Positions 8,701 to 16,264 are shown, counted from the stretch's first letter. The stretch: DNA of 39,815 nucleotides from an uncultured Acholeplasmataceae bacterium (GCA_927439925.1 CAKMKF010000068.1:1-39815), one strand, 5' to 3'. Numbers and translations: made by a program. Notes: generated by a model not told the origin, from the letters alone.

Positions 8701-9774
8701 CTGAAATTGACTAACTGTTAGTCCTCTTAGAATTGGATAGTCTTGGTCTAACAGGACTTGATTTTGTTCAGATAAGTTTTCTGCTAAACCCAAATATGAG
8801 TCAAAGAAAAACCAATCATCTGAAAATAGTAAATGATTCTTGAAATCAATAGTTGCTATACCTTGACCTAATGTTGTTGTAGCATCCAAGTCACTATAAA
8901 CAGATTGATCATAGTAAATATTACTGATAATTCCAGTATTGGATCCAAGTATAGGACTTACTGAAATATTATAAACAACTGCTCTTGATTTAATATGTTT
9001 TGATACAATAAAAACATTTGAAATAGTACCAATATTCTTCGATACCAAACCGGCTATTTCAAATGCACCTTCAGCATGAAATCCAGAAGCATCTTCTCTA
9101 GTATCTAATAAATATGCATTTTCTAATAAACCGCTATTTTCTCCAACAAGTGACGAAACATATTGCATGTTTCCCCATTCAAGTGGTTGGATAATAATTG
9201 GATTGATTAACCCAATATTCTTAACAACTCCACTTAACCCAACTTTAGAAAACATTGAAAAGTATCTTAAGCCTGGGTATTCCAAATCATACATGTCTTG
9301 ATCAAGTATCGTCTGAAAATAAAGATTTGTAATCTCAAATCCTTGACCATCGAAAGTACCATTAAATGGTTCCATAAAGCCAATTGGATGAAATCTTTTT
9401 GTGATATCGTGTGACACAATATCGAAGTAGTCAATGTTATTTCCAAGTACGTAATCAAGTGATAAATAAATCAGTCTGTCACTACCCTTACTTAAAAGAG
9501 ATAGCATATATAGATCATCTGCATTTTCAATAACATAAGTCTTTGTAATATCAATATTCAATGCAGAAAGTGTAATGCTTGAAAAAGGTAGATACTCACT
9601 TTCATAAACTATTTCTTTTAACTCCGAAAAGGTAAGATCTTCACCTCTCCAAGTATTGGATAAATCAAAATCATACCCATGTATTTCTACAAGATTCTGA
9701 GGTCTGTAAAAAGAAAAAAAGAGCGCAGCAATAAAGCATATAATCAACGTTTTTTTGAGTATATTATTCTTCAT
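2785..9774 (-). CDS. Giant (2329 aa) secreted beta-helix/GLUG-repeat surface protein
   Basis: ATG 9774 follows AGGAAGGTGAAGCA. The N-terminus (MKNNILKKTLIICFIAALFF) is a signal peptide or anchor. From about residue 130 come GLUG-like repeats (FNGTFDGQGFEITNLYF near 138, SLVGENSGLLENAYL, GGLVGTGDGTFTRVSS near 528). From about 680 to 1110 a repeated N-x-G-x-I motif appears (NNGAITI, NEGNITL, NHGDIQV, NLGDIRI, NYGDIYA, NYGNIYG), the pattern expected of a right-handed beta-helix. The last ~1000 residues are beta-rich without an obvious repeat. No LPXTG motif or C-terminal membrane segment is seen, so if it is cell-bound it must be held by the N-terminus or by partner proteins. It is last in the fibre operon. 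An adhesin or fibre-tip role is inferred. GLUG-type domains occur in bacterial surface adhesins, but no close homologue is recognised. Confidence 0.88.
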   Translation of the reverse strand: MKNNILKKTLIICFIAALFFSFYRPQNLVEIHGYDFDLSNTWRGEDLTFSELKEIVYESEYLPFSSITLSALNIDITKTYVIENADDLYMLSLLSKGSDRLIYLSLDYVLGNNIDYFDIVSHDITKRFHPIGFMEPFNGTFDGQGFEITNLYFQTILDQDMYDLEYPGLRYFSMFSKVGLSGVVKNIGLINPIIIQPLEWGNMQYVSSLVGENSGLLENAYLLDTREDASGFHAEGAFEIAGLVSKNIGTISNVFIVSKHIKSRAVVYNISVSPILGSNTGIISNIYYDQSVYSDLDATTTLGQGIATIDFKNHLLFSDDWFFFDSYLGLAENLSEQNQVLLDQDYPILRGLTVSQFQLEIMDALDLLFMNELLMVSGLFRSSEYVIKHDIDMNQLASDAYVAAPVGFNGVLKSNLVNENNVLYPRNVNQGGDPNYHTIINLSIKQTTLLGKHASYALFASLFGSVKNINFLDFNIITDDLSDTSEKKNISIGLVAGQMNNGTVENVHTKGDITVTDSTFSIGRILLGGLVGTGDGTFTRVSSIGNINAGIHLLSIDSNNATVGGIIGEADFITMQEIIGANIITGASYTTHAAQYTYVGGILGKGSITSARRIVNKNDILSSAETGYINHLNIGGFFGLLTDSIDDISWFYNLGKIQANINQSQSINISGVGTINSNSTLDLNSLTNNGAITIYKVLGTIFDESDLSLMEINLAGVLMIENGQGNITGIFNERSITTDLSLINKVAGVLILEQSSGLSILQAYNEGNITLPSSHVMTKDLIKVSGLLLGQNISIEHFRNEGNILLSMSNLESTLLLQGTLMITGLLEEVSMNQSALNGFNGGSITVNQNEGLESIYQLKISGIALRNLNTNHYLEHQIDYQSIDIQNQNGNVDHVLNHGDIQVTGKYSSHIYVSGIILYNYSMISNAINLGDIRIENKNTTASHEVEVSGITYQMIGAYAQIKDAANNGKIEAITHSATGIAHASGIAVRNERLENGNYIVGGENHQYAKIMFTINYGDIYAWSESVETTYDITTETRTKASGILSLGVLSVINNVNYGNIYGKYLSSGIFGFVYLNRFGTLGLNQVYISNSINYGKVRAIGDYDLINQTYTIDMNVMPTKTTYNAYGAMVGKIHTGTSTWAFTGDVTYPIDRIYFGYLINFDEKINMFSNAPELSSTWADGFGNLQEANDVILNMLKNMATTNPNDQSAKPFTYFFQGGWIGQYMGKVIDYFDISETEDGMFYENFPIRSFRPVYSGTDQYIRNYIEYIPREKVNPSILSTLEENTAHTYPGIYALSSSAGIGQGIFIPDNFNLEGLSPYIDGSTIDATWLGDIATIDSISYHLYSEMRQIQASFASTIYDLELLESDISGNIVSNGLKLKAPIIDEKRGLITYYIPSNASILNQQTFSLMDIYSYVEVSDGLGRKVPDIVLSGEQTYTWVGDYKKDGLDYVEIGPYHTSGIYDVITLDTVPYDSYNRNTPVYTLTNMDMDATITPIMKHSPHTFVFFWWQASGYRATLNQTTAPGYAAYERFTLSGYPNPIYRYVGPSMENVTYIQTDITSNIVVYEESTSYFKVNLESGSYTISKNASFNYGEESLDSMASIPRSFGIYDAMYDSVGNYIDSVSDHYGMIRVYSESYNALDSSTYSDYDIRIIRTADVEMNAIESLIANGINAMPLVYTKESITSTEVLHHVKDNDLGTLQITYETVNLPDLYNLLPSVTIYDFNTGVKVHSSYYDLTDGIVDTDSPFNNLTGSWGMGSVSILFSITELFPSGDYYMETKLLSGQTYSVYFSKAESSEAKVLSFVHDEISISPILSTYTTMIPYGLYYQVLDEQTEIVNFSNLGFIANVYYDQMSLNLPNYLDGLEISPFSTLLSVDLTISLIEVYRHQYTITYYLQAEDGTLSQFTHILLEDVMTELVHTAYLNGGELDLPLTNLTIGYEDQPTLRIEHDFSNTYFHGDTVLTVTSLFIPDEVGQVSLRDVDFFIQEIPGVGYEIDFNKNIPLGSYQYQLTYSQDVLIWNQTLSWSYSFQSVTLTKVKNDNSLLEDILFVTETVFAGFNTIMDYQEITPMTYELYLEQPSARTINILPTKGIIYNEYDDNSVYWIIGQVQQTNTSVYQPVFKLPEGAIIRKVTNFVEPGYAFQSEDLSADFSPIGDTFNFILYRVYAMDYDQNSLNYTDYYVAVQDVTNNIRFNLTVINSTTTLIENVFVEISLCQLGENYNEACTVDQSILSMAVFSTYDALTDTYSNNQFQTTSYGTYTITANLPKGFGYTIQVQQVSITGNAFYLENSILPRKYYVTLTIIDVPSDYEWGQQEIVEILKNE

Positions 9775-9786
9775 TGCTTCACCTTC

Positions 9787-10455
9787 CTATCTGTTATAAA
9801 AATCTCTTGAGAGTCCCCATAGTTCAACATATCGATTTGCTTGAATGACATCAATGATAAAACTCAATTTCAATATACAAGACTCTTCGAAAAACACATT
9901 ATTTCTAACTGAAAAATGGTCTCCTCCATCAACTAAATGATACTCTTTTAACTCGCCTTGAGCTAAAATCTCTTGACTATATGCATATCCATCAGATTCA
10001 AAAAATGGAGCAAAATTGGTTCCCATTTTTAATAAAGAAAATGGATAATAAGTGGTTTCCTTGTTTGTATGATAAATGGTTTCAACGGTTTGTCTATTAT
10101 CTTCTTTATAAGTTCTAGTCAATTCCCACTCATCCATCATTTTAACCCTTACTCTTGAGGCTAGAGACGCTTTGATCGTAATCGAAACATCTAGCTTCCC
10201 TATATAATTTAAACTGTCTGGATCATATGTATTGACGATTAGTACTTCTTTTACAGGATCATAATAAATGCTTTGTTCAGTAACATATAAATCATCAAAT
10301 GATATATATGCGACAATTTCGATATCACCTGTAGAAAGTGTAATACCATATTGTTTTTCAGTCACGTAATAAGCAAATGTTAAAACAACTGAAAGTAATA
10401 GTAACAAGATATATATCAAACTTACTAACACATATCTATTTTTAAATAATTTCAT
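9787..10455 (-). CDS. Small secreted protein of the fibre locus, unknown fold
   Basis: 222 residues starting MKLFKNRYVLVSL, with one hydrophobic segment (about 8-28) ending VVLTFAYYVTE, similar to SipW-type sites but with AYY in place of AWF. The rest is soluble and beta-rich (STGDIEIVAYISFDDLY, SITIKASLASRVRVKMMD), like CalY/TasA family domains that begin just after the cleavage site. It lacks the W-x-EGWD signature of the first three subunits. The ribosome site GAGGTGAGCTAAG overlaps the end of the previous gene, and the giant gene starts 12 bp downstream, so it should be co-translated with them. The function is inferred from context as a minor subunit or linker. Confidence 0.75.
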   Translation of the reverse strand: MKLFKNRYVLVSLIYILLLLLSVVLTFAYYVTEKQYGITLSTGDIEIVAYISFDDLYVTEQSIYYDPVKEVLIVNTYDPDSLNYIGKLDVSITIKASLASRVRVKMMDEWELTRTYKEDNRQTVETIYHTNKETTYYPFSLLKMGTNFAPFFESDGYAYSQEILAQGELKEYHLVDGGDHFSVRNNVFFEESCILKLSFIIDVIQANRYVELWGLSRDFYNR

Positions 10456-10456
10456 C

Positions 10457-11104
10457 TTAGCTCACCTCTTTTTTAGCTGATACAGAGCCAATAGTAACTG
10501 TCATTGAAAAAGTGTACTCTAAATAATTTGCAGGGATTTCAATTAAATCATAATCAACCCAAAACACAAGTTGGAATGATAATTCATCTCCAGGAAATAT
10601 CGTTATATTCGAAATATCATTGAGCACTGATGCATTATATAAATCAATCGCGTTCATAATATCTACTTTTGTAGTTAATGGTGAATATATGGTTTGAAGT
10701 AATAGATGATAAGCCGTATTCTTTTGATGATTGATATCTAAATTGATTCCTTCATAAACAACTAACATAATCATCGCATCATGACTAACGTCAACATTGA
10801 TTAAGTGTCTTGTTAATGGAGAATTACTACTTAAAACGACATCAATTTCAATTGAAGTTGCCATTTCATCAAATACATTGGACAAATCACTTACTAAGTC
10901 ATCTTCAAAATCAATATACGCGAGTTCATTTAATATAAACTGATCTAATATGAGTTCATCATTCGCCTTCATATCCACCAGGATCTCATTAGACACAAAA
11001 GTAGCTAATGATTTTCTTTGGACATAAGTAAACCATGCATGCGTAATCAATGCTGTTGAAACAGTTGTGAGTAATATAAGTAATACAATGATTAGTTTAC
11101 GCAT
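10457..11104 (-). CDS. Small secreted SipW-type protein of the fibre locus
   Basis: I choose ATG 11104 (215 residues, MRKLIIVLLILL), with AGGAG 9 nt upstream. A TTG two codons earlier (11110) is only 3 nt from the same ribosome site. One hydrophobic segment (about 4-22) ends ALITHAWFTYVQ, a clear SipW-like cleavage context. The mature part is acidic and beta-rich, with LSNVFDEMATSIEIDVVL and FPGDELSFQLVFWVDY, resembling the CalY/TasA type with late W/Y-rich strands but without the EGWD motif. Its stop is adjacent to the ATG region of the next gene, suggesting translational coupling. It is probably a minor structural protein. Confidence 0.77.
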   Translation of the reverse strand: MRKLIIVLLILLTTVSTALITHAWFTYVQRKSLATFVSNEILVDMKANDELILDQFILNELAYIDFEDDLVSDLSNVFDEMATSIEIDVVLSSNSPLTRHLINVDVSHDAMIMLVVYEGINLDINHQKNTAYHLLLQTIYSPLTTKVDIMNAIDLYNASVLNDISNITIFPGDELSFQLVFWVDYDLIEIPANYLEYTFSMTVTIGSVSAKKEVS

Positions 11105-11126
11105 AAGCAAGAACTCCTATTCTTTT

Positions 11127-11891
11127 TTATGTCAGTTCATTGGATATATACATAAATATATCTTCAACAGTGAACACCTGATTCATAAAAATATTTGAAT
11201 TTGTGTAAGGAACTTGGTTGATATCTGAACCATAGATAGTCGGATCAAAATAAAAATCAAAGAATACGATCATAGATGAACCCAGTTCCTGATCTACAAA
11301 GATTGGAACATTTCTAACGAGTGGATAAGTATATCCATCATCTTCATTAAAATAATTACTTGAATGAATAGTTGGTGATACTTCCTTCTTATCAATTGTT
11401 TCTACATCATTTTGGATATATACAATCTTCGTAACTTCATAATTGAATGCATTTTGAATCTTATTCTTGCTTAATACATAACCAGAGGATGTAACTCCAC
11501 CGATACTTAAATTTAAGTATGACTCAGAATTCCCTAATGCTAAAATTTTAATCGCGAATGAATATCTTTCACCAGGTGCAGCACTTCCATCCATTAAATG
11601 AGCAGATGTTGGATTTGGAATCAACTGATAACATAAATCTTCTTCATTTGTAGTACAGATGTTATTCGTAAGTGTTAAATTACTACTTCCATCTCTTAAC
11701 ATGTTTTGATAAATATAAAACTCATATTCTGCTTCAACATCTGATATCTGTGATATAAGATGAGAGTTATTTTCATTTGTGATAATAAACCATGCATAAA
11801 CAGTTACGGAAAGCAGCATAAAAGCGGATAGAAAATAGGTAACAGAAAGAATCATCATTTTTTGCATACTGTAAACTTTTTTCTGCTTCAT
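11127..11891 (-). CDS. Secreted SipW-type protein of the fibre locus
   Basis: 254 residues from ATG 11891 behind AGGAAGGTGAACGC, nearly the same leader as the giant gene. A hydrophobic segment (about 12-33) ends LLSVTVYAWFIITNENN, a SipW-type signal. The mature domain has two cysteines close together (ICTTNEEDLC), the only such pair seen in these subunits, which could form a disulphide outside the cell. It also has GSAAPGERYSFAIKILALGNSESYLNL, typical of TasA-like beta-sandwich proteins. It lies directly after the AAA+ ATPase gene, 19 bp apart. The exact role is unknown. Confidence 0.78.
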   Translation of the reverse strand: MKQKKVYSMQKMMILSVTYFLSAFMLLSVTVYAWFIITNENNSHLISQISDVEAEYEFYIYQNMLRDGSSNLTLTNNICTTNEEDLCYQLIPNPTSAHLMDGSAAPGERYSFAIKILALGNSESYLNLSIGGVTSSGYVLSKNKIQNAFNYEVTKIVYIQNDVETIDKKEVSPTIHSSNYFNEDDGYTYPLVRNVPIFVDQELGSSMIVFFDFYFDPTIYGSDINQVPYTNSNIFMNQVFTVEDIFMYISNELT

Positions 11892-11910
11892 GCGTTCACC
11901 TTCCTATATT

Positions 11911-13437
11911 TTAAAATTGTTTCTTAATATTAGTTAAGAATGCTTGACATTCTTCAAATTCACTCTTTCCAAATAGCTTTTCTAGCAATTTTGATAAATC
12001 ATTGATTTCTGTTTGTAAGAATGGAAGATTTAGTCCTTCAAACTTTCTAAATATCTTTCTAGCAACCATATAATCAAGTGCTTCATATTCAGATCCACCA
12101 CAAGCAACATATACAGGAACGAATGATTTAATCTGCTTCATAATACGATTACCAAACGTCACTTTAAAGTTTTTTGTGATAAAATTGTCAAGTTTTTCTA
12201 AGTTTTCAATTGCTGCTAAACTCATAGGATAATCTTTAAATGCACCTCTAAACAAGTCAGTCATATAATCATAACTAAACTGTACACCTTCTGTGATTGG
12301 AGCATCTATATATTGAGATTTTGTATTGATTTCAATTGGAGTGGCACGGTCATAGACCTTGTCAGTAATGATAAATGTTGAGTCATCTTTATTTGCAGTG
12401 CCGATAAACCATACATTTTGAGGAAGTAATATCTTACCTCTTTGGAAATTCTTAGGATCTCCAGCTTCTGTGTTAGGAACGATATCGATTAACCATTGGT
12501 CATGATCAGGCATTTCCAATAATGATAATAGTTCTGCGAAATAGTATTCTACACGCGCTAGATTCATTTCATCTAAGACAATAATATTGATATCATCTCG
12601 ATAAGTTGTTTCATAAATAGCTTTTAAAAAGTCTGTTTCATTAAATTTCTTTGTAAATTCATTTAAATATCCAATCATTTCAGCACGATCACGCCATGAA
12701 GGCTGTACTGCAATGATTGCTGCATCATGACTAAAGAATTTTCCCATAGCGTAAGGTAATGATGTTTTCCCTGTACCAGAAATACCTTCTAAAATCATTG
12801 TTTTAGATGCTGCCATACCGGCAAAAAATGCCGATATAATCTTACGATTGTAATAAAGACCTAATTTATTAGCAGAGAAGTTAATAAATCTTGTAACAAG
12901 ATCTTTCAAGCTAATCATATCTTCGTCTTTCATTCTAATGGTTGTGACTATATCTTGATAGTCCATATCGACTTGAATCAATTTAACAAATCTAGAATGA
13001 GGAAGATTTGGATCTTCTTCTTCAGGTTCACCATCAGGATAGTCTGGATTGATACCAAGGTTTGATACTTTAAGTGCTAATATTTTATTCTTTTCATCAA
13101 TTAATTCCATTGTTTTTTGATTTAAAAATGCAATTTCAGCAACCAATTCATCTTTTTCAATCTCTTGTTTGGAGAACTTGATATATCTTTTTATTGCTTG
13201 AGCTAGCTTCATCGTCAAAATGACAATAAAGACAATATTGATGATAAAGACAATGACTGTCATTACCCAATCTAACATAGAGAAATGGATAGACGATAGC
13301 ATAAAATCACTAAATAGATCTGAAAACCCATCTAGGAAAAATGCTCCGAATACTCCGATTAACCCTCTAAAAAAATCAAGGATCTTCTCAAAGAATTCTC
13401 TGATGAAGTTGATGTAATAACGTCCAAATTCTACCAT
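11911..13437 (-). CDS. Membrane-anchored AAA+ ATPase (McrB/MoxR-like motifs) of the fibre locus
   Basis: 508 residues from ATG 13437 after TAGGAGAAGACC. The N-terminal ~50 residues are amphipathic or hydrophobic and are followed by a clear membrane segment (about 54-78), a likely coiled coil (about 85-130) and an acidic linker (GEPEEEDPNLP). The ATPase core has Walker A EGISGTGKTS (about 216-224), Walker B IIVLDEMN (about 286-293), sensor-like FIGTANKDD (about 345) and DRA near 366 as a possible arginine finger. LDEMN and the GTxN sensor resemble McrB-type AAA+ proteins, but no nuclease partner (McrC) is nearby. It sits between the signal peptidase and secreted subunits, so it may energise export or assembly of the filament, or control it from the inner membrane face. 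No such ATPase is part of the Bacillus tapA-sipW-tasA system. Confidence 0.85.
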   Translation of the reverse strand: MVEFGRYYINFIREFFEKILDFFRGLIGVFGAFFLDGFSDLFSDFMLSSIHFSMLDWVMTVIVFIINIVFIVILTMKLAQAIKRYIKFSKQEIEKDELVAEIAFLNQKTMELIDEKNKILALKVSNLGINPDYPDGEPEEEDPNLPHSRFVKLIQVDMDYQDIVTTIRMKDEDMISLKDLVTRFINFSANKLGLYYNRKIISAFFAGMAASKTMILEGISGTGKTSLPYAMGKFFSHDAAIIAVQPSWRDRAEMIGYLNEFTKKFNETDFLKAIYETTYRDDINIIVLDEMNLARVEYYFAELLSLLEMPDHDQWLIDIVPNTEAGDPKNFQRGKILLPQNVWFIGTANKDDSTFIITDKVYDRATPIEINTKSQYIDAPITEGVQFSYDYMTDLFRGAFKDYPMSLAAIENLEKLDNFITKNFKVTFGNRIMKQIKSFVPVYVACGGSEYEALDYMVARKIFRKFEGLNLPFLQTEINDLSKLLEKLFGKSEFEECQAFLTNIKKQF

Positions 13438-13471
13438 GGTCTTCTCCTAAAAAATCCTTAAAACTAAATTG

Positions 13472-14161
13472 TTAACCTTTTGTTAACTCTAATTCACGAA
13501 GTATTTCTCTACGAATTGCTTCGATTTCAGTTTCTAAACTTAAATTAACTTGTTCTACTTCTTTTTTAAATTTTTGTTCCATTTTCTCTTTATTCATCAC
13601 GAGAAGGAATCTGACTAAAAACGCACCTTCAAGTAATAGTAAAACTAGAACTGGAAGAATAACAAATAATGCAAACCCTGTTGGTGATTGTAAATAATCA
13701 AGCATATTCCCAACATTTGGAATCGTAGATCGATGCACTGAAAGTGCTTCTGATATATGAATGGGTCTATCAACATCTGACGCATTATCACCTTTTGTTA
13801 TTAAAAATGGTTGCCCATCTATATATTCAATATTCACGATACGATGTGTATTGTGACTTCTAATTCTTAAATCATAAAATGTAATGATATCTCCAACTTC
13901 TAATCGTGATCTAGATTGATCATCTAACATGCTGACAAGAATCACATCTCCTTGATTAAAGGAATCTTTATTGTCACCTGACATCGAATTCGATTGAACA
14001 GATAAGAAGCCTGTTTGAAAAACATTTGCGATATCAGAGGTTGTCTTTAATTTGATGCTAGCAACTGAAAATAACACCAAAAAAACTATTACAGTATAAA
14101 ATAATCCATTTAAAGAAATTTTTACTGCATGAATAACCTTGCTTCTAGTTCTTGGATTCAT
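13472..14161 (-). CDS. sipW: Signal peptidase I, ER/SipW type, with coiled-coil tail
   Basis: 229 residues; it should cleave the signal peptides of the AWF-type proteins encoded around it. A membrane segment (about 18-36) precedes the catalytic motif SNSMSG with Ser59. The general base is His106 in HRIV, in place of the lysine of ordinary bacterial enzymes, and the GDNASDVDRP box follows (about 124-133). Ser plus His is the mark of the archaeal/eukaryotic (S26B) class, as in Bacillus SipW. A second membrane segment (about 162-188) is followed by a charged, probably coiled-coil cytoplasmic tail (about 190-229), an added domain of unknown role. The ribosome site GAGAGGTTAAT precedes ATG 14161. 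The enzyme class is secure; the symbol is by analogy. Confidence 0.92.
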   Translation of the reverse strand: MNPRTRSKVIHAVKISLNGLFYTVIVFLVLFSVASIKLKTTSDIANVFQTGFLSVQSNSMSGDNKDSFNQGDVILVSMLDDQSRSRLEVGDIITFYDLRIRSHNTHRIVNIEYIDGQPFLITKGDNASDVDRPIHISEALSVHRSTIPNVGNMLDYLQSPTGFALFVILPVLVLLLLEGAFLVRFLLVMNKEKMEQKFKKEVEQVNLSLETEIEAIRREILRELELTKG

Positions 14162-14194
14162 ATTAACCTCTCATTTTAAGTCACCAAATAGGTT

Positions 14195-14225
14195 GGTAAG
14201 TGCAACAGCTTGTGTTGCACTTACC
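14195..14225 (-). other. 12-bp perfect intercistronic hairpin
   Basis: GGTAAGTGCAAC and GTTGCACTTACC pair perfectly around a 7-nt loop, in the 92-bp gap between the 319-residue subunit gene and the signal peptidase gene. No U run follows on the minus strand, so it is not a typical terminator. It could block 3' exonucleases or partly attenuate read-through, giving more subunit mRNA than peptidase/ATPase mRNA. Confidence 0.8.
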
Positions 14226-14253
14226 TGACTAGTAATCTATTTTTTATTAACTA

Positions 14254-15213
14254 TTAAGCTCCTGTGAATCTGAATGAAGCAAGAATTGTTTTGCCTAGTA
14301 AAGCGTTGTAACCTTCTGCATCCCAACCTTCAAACCATACACGAACTGTAACTTGACCATAATATTCAGCATCAGCAATAAGAGATTGGTCAGCTGTCAT
14401 ATCAAGTATTAATGAACTTGTAATTGAAGTTAGAGTAGCTACTGTAGTAACTGCATCACTTCCACCAGGAAGGATCGCATTTGATTTGTAGAAATAGTTT
14501 TGAGCACCATTTACACCAACGTAAGTAGGAACTCCTTGTACATCTTCAGTTAGACCACGAAGGTCTGCTGCAGCAAGTCCACCAAGTACTGTATTTGTAG
14601 TTGAAAGTGCGTTTTCATAAGCAACAGTAGTATTTGTTGGTGTAAAAGTTCCAACTGGCTCTTCAATATTTTGATTACCTGTAATTGAAACTCTCATTGC
14701 ATCTGCTGGATTAACAGCTAATGCACTGTTTGCTGCATGAGAAACACCTTTACTATCTGTAAATGCAACTCTAGTTGTAAATGAAGTTTCAGTTCCTGTT
14801 AATGAAACATAACTCCAATTGATTTGGCTTGTTGAGTCTGATCTGAAATGTAATGGTAATTGTAGATATCCTGCAGTTGTACCATCACCAACACCAATTG
14901 TGCCTAGTGTGTAAAAATTTCTTCCATCAGGTGAAGTCACGTGATTGAATCTAAAAGCATCTGCACCATAAGTTGCTGTCATGTAATTAATGATGTCTAA
15001 TGTAGTAAGTGTCGATTTCCATTCTAATGCAAGTGGATCTCCAGTACCAATAGCAATTTGAATCCCTGAATCAGCAATAACTTCTGCTTGAAATGGTTGT
15101 ACTGTTGCTGTATTCGTAATAGTGAACCATGCAAATGTCGTAGTTCCAAGTGCGATAACTGTTAAAACGACTGATAATACGGATAATACTAACTTTCTTG
15201 TAATTTTTTTCAT
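14254..15213 (-). CDS. TasA/camelysin-like protein, probable major fibre subunit
   Basis: 319 residues from ATG 15213 with AAGGAGACTAGGAA upstream, almost the same leader as the gene at 652. The signal segment (about 8-28) ends LGTTTFAWFTITN, the SipW-type form. The mature chain is rich in Thr, Ser, Ala and Gly with few charges and contains FNHVTSPDGRNFY and LHFRSDS, shared with the paralogue at 1-652. The C-terminus has VRVWFEGWDAEGYN followed by ILASFRF, matching the shared signature of the cassette. A hairpin directly after it and its low-complexity make-up are consistent with a high-copy structural subunit, which is inference. It is the third gene of the operon and the last before the signal peptidase. 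Confidence 0.85.
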   Translation of the reverse strand: MKKITRKLVLSVLSVVLTVIALGTTTFAWFTITNTATVQPFQAEVIADSGIQIAIGTGDPLALEWKSTLTTLDIINYMTATYGADAFRFNHVTSPDGRNFYTLGTIGVGDGTTAGYLQLPLHFRSDSTSQINWSYVSLTGTETSFTTRVAFTDSKGVSHAANSALAVNPADAMRVSITGNQNIEEPVGTFTPTNTTVAYENALSTTNTVLGGLAAADLRGLTEDVQGVPTYVGVNGAQNYFYKSNAILPGGSDAVTTVATLTSITSSLILDMTADQSLIADAEYYGQVTVRVWFEGWDAEGYNALLGKTILASFRFTGA

Positions 15214-15288
15214 TTCCTAGTCTCCTTATATTTTTTCTTTTTATTTTATCTTCTATATCAATTAGCCATTGCTAAATGAATACCATAA

Positions 15289-16254
15289 TTACTCTGCTGG
15301 ATGTGCAATTTTAAATTCCAGCTGCATTTTAATTCGATCTGCAATGATGGAGTCAAATGCGTCTGCATCCCATCCCTCAATCCAAATGTTTACTCTAACT
15401 TTGCCTTGGTAATAAACTTTTCCTCCAGGCGTTGAGTAATTTGATTCTTGTAATACTGCAATGAGTGATTCATTGTCTAGGGCTTGATATGGATTCATAG
15501 GGTCCATTTCAGATAGCCTGTAACTTGTATTGGGTACTTCTGATGGGATTTGGATAAATACTCCAGTGTGTTGTGCAAAATAACTATATGCTCCGTATGG
15601 TTTTCCATATCCCCTTGATTCATCTTCTGATGGATCGTATATAAATACTTGTAAATCTTCTATATCTCTTACATCGAGTATGTTTTCTTCATCTTTTATT
15701 TCTTCTACTGAGATTCTAACTGCTTGACTTGCATAATAGAAGTTCACATCACCTTTATAAACCATGTTGCCAATATCATTTCCATTTAAGAAGTCAACGC
15801 TACTTTCCCAACTTCTACCTCTTGATACAACATAAGTGCCTCTAGCTGTTGTGTCATACATCACGTTTGGACTTACATTATTAATTAAGAAGAGTCCATG
15901 TTCAATCTTTGTTGTTCTAAACCATAATTCAAATGACATGTAATCTTGATTTGGAACTGCGACTCCATATTCTGTGAGTCCTCCTCTTCTAAAATCAATA
16001 CCATTTCTTGAAGTTACATCCTTTAGTGTAGGATTTCCAAAATAGACTTCAATGACATCAGAATCAATTTCGGTTCCGAAGTTAATTCCATCGAGTGATA
16101 TTTCTAATTCGGAAGTTGTTGTTGCTGTTAGTGAGAGTCCTTCAATGTTGTTAATGGTTGACATTGTGATCCACGCGTATGTGACTGTACCAAAGAGTAA
16201 GACGATGAAGAGGAGTGATAATAGTGAAATATAGAGTTTCCTTAGTTTTCTCAT
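15289..16254 (-). CDS. SipW-dependent-type secreted protein, TasA/CalY-like, cassette 1 copy
   Basis: I place the start at ATG 16254: AGGAGG (16266-16261) lies 6 nt upstream, and the resulting 321-residue protein (MRKLRKLYISLL) has the same length and start as its paralogue at 726-1691. A longer frame from 16278 would overlap the previous gene. The signal segment ends LLFGTVTYAWITMS. The C-terminal IWIEGWDADAFD signature is present, as are SYRLSEMDPMNPY and ALDNESL. It should be exported and processed by the SipW-like peptidase two genes on. Roughly half of the residues match the cassette 2 copy, so the duplication is old. Confidence 0.86.
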   Translation of the reverse strand: MRKLRKLYISLLSLLFIVLLFGTVTYAWITMSTINNIEGLSLTATTTSELEISLDGINFGTEIDSDVIEVYFGNPTLKDVTSRNGIDFRRGGLTEYGVAVPNQDYMSFELWFRTTKIEHGLFLINNVSPNVMYDTTARGTYVVSRGRSWESSVDFLNGNDIGNMVYKGDVNFYYASQAVRISVEEIKDEENILDVRDIEDLQVFIYDPSEDESRGYGKPYGAYSYFAQHTGVFIQIPSEVPNTSYRLSEMDPMNPYQALDNESLIAVLQESNYSTPGGKVYYQGKVRVNIWIEGWDADAFDSIIADRIKMQLEFKIAHPAE

Positions 16255-16264
16255 CAGCTGCCTC

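Noticed and set aside
11911-13437. McrBC-type restriction system
   Set aside because: No McrC nuclease gene or DNA-recognition domain is present; the protein is membrane-anchored and surrounded by secreted-protein genes.
14195-14225. Hairpin considered as a terminator
   Set aside because: No U run follows on the minus strand, and the operon continues with a peptidase needed by the upstream gene.
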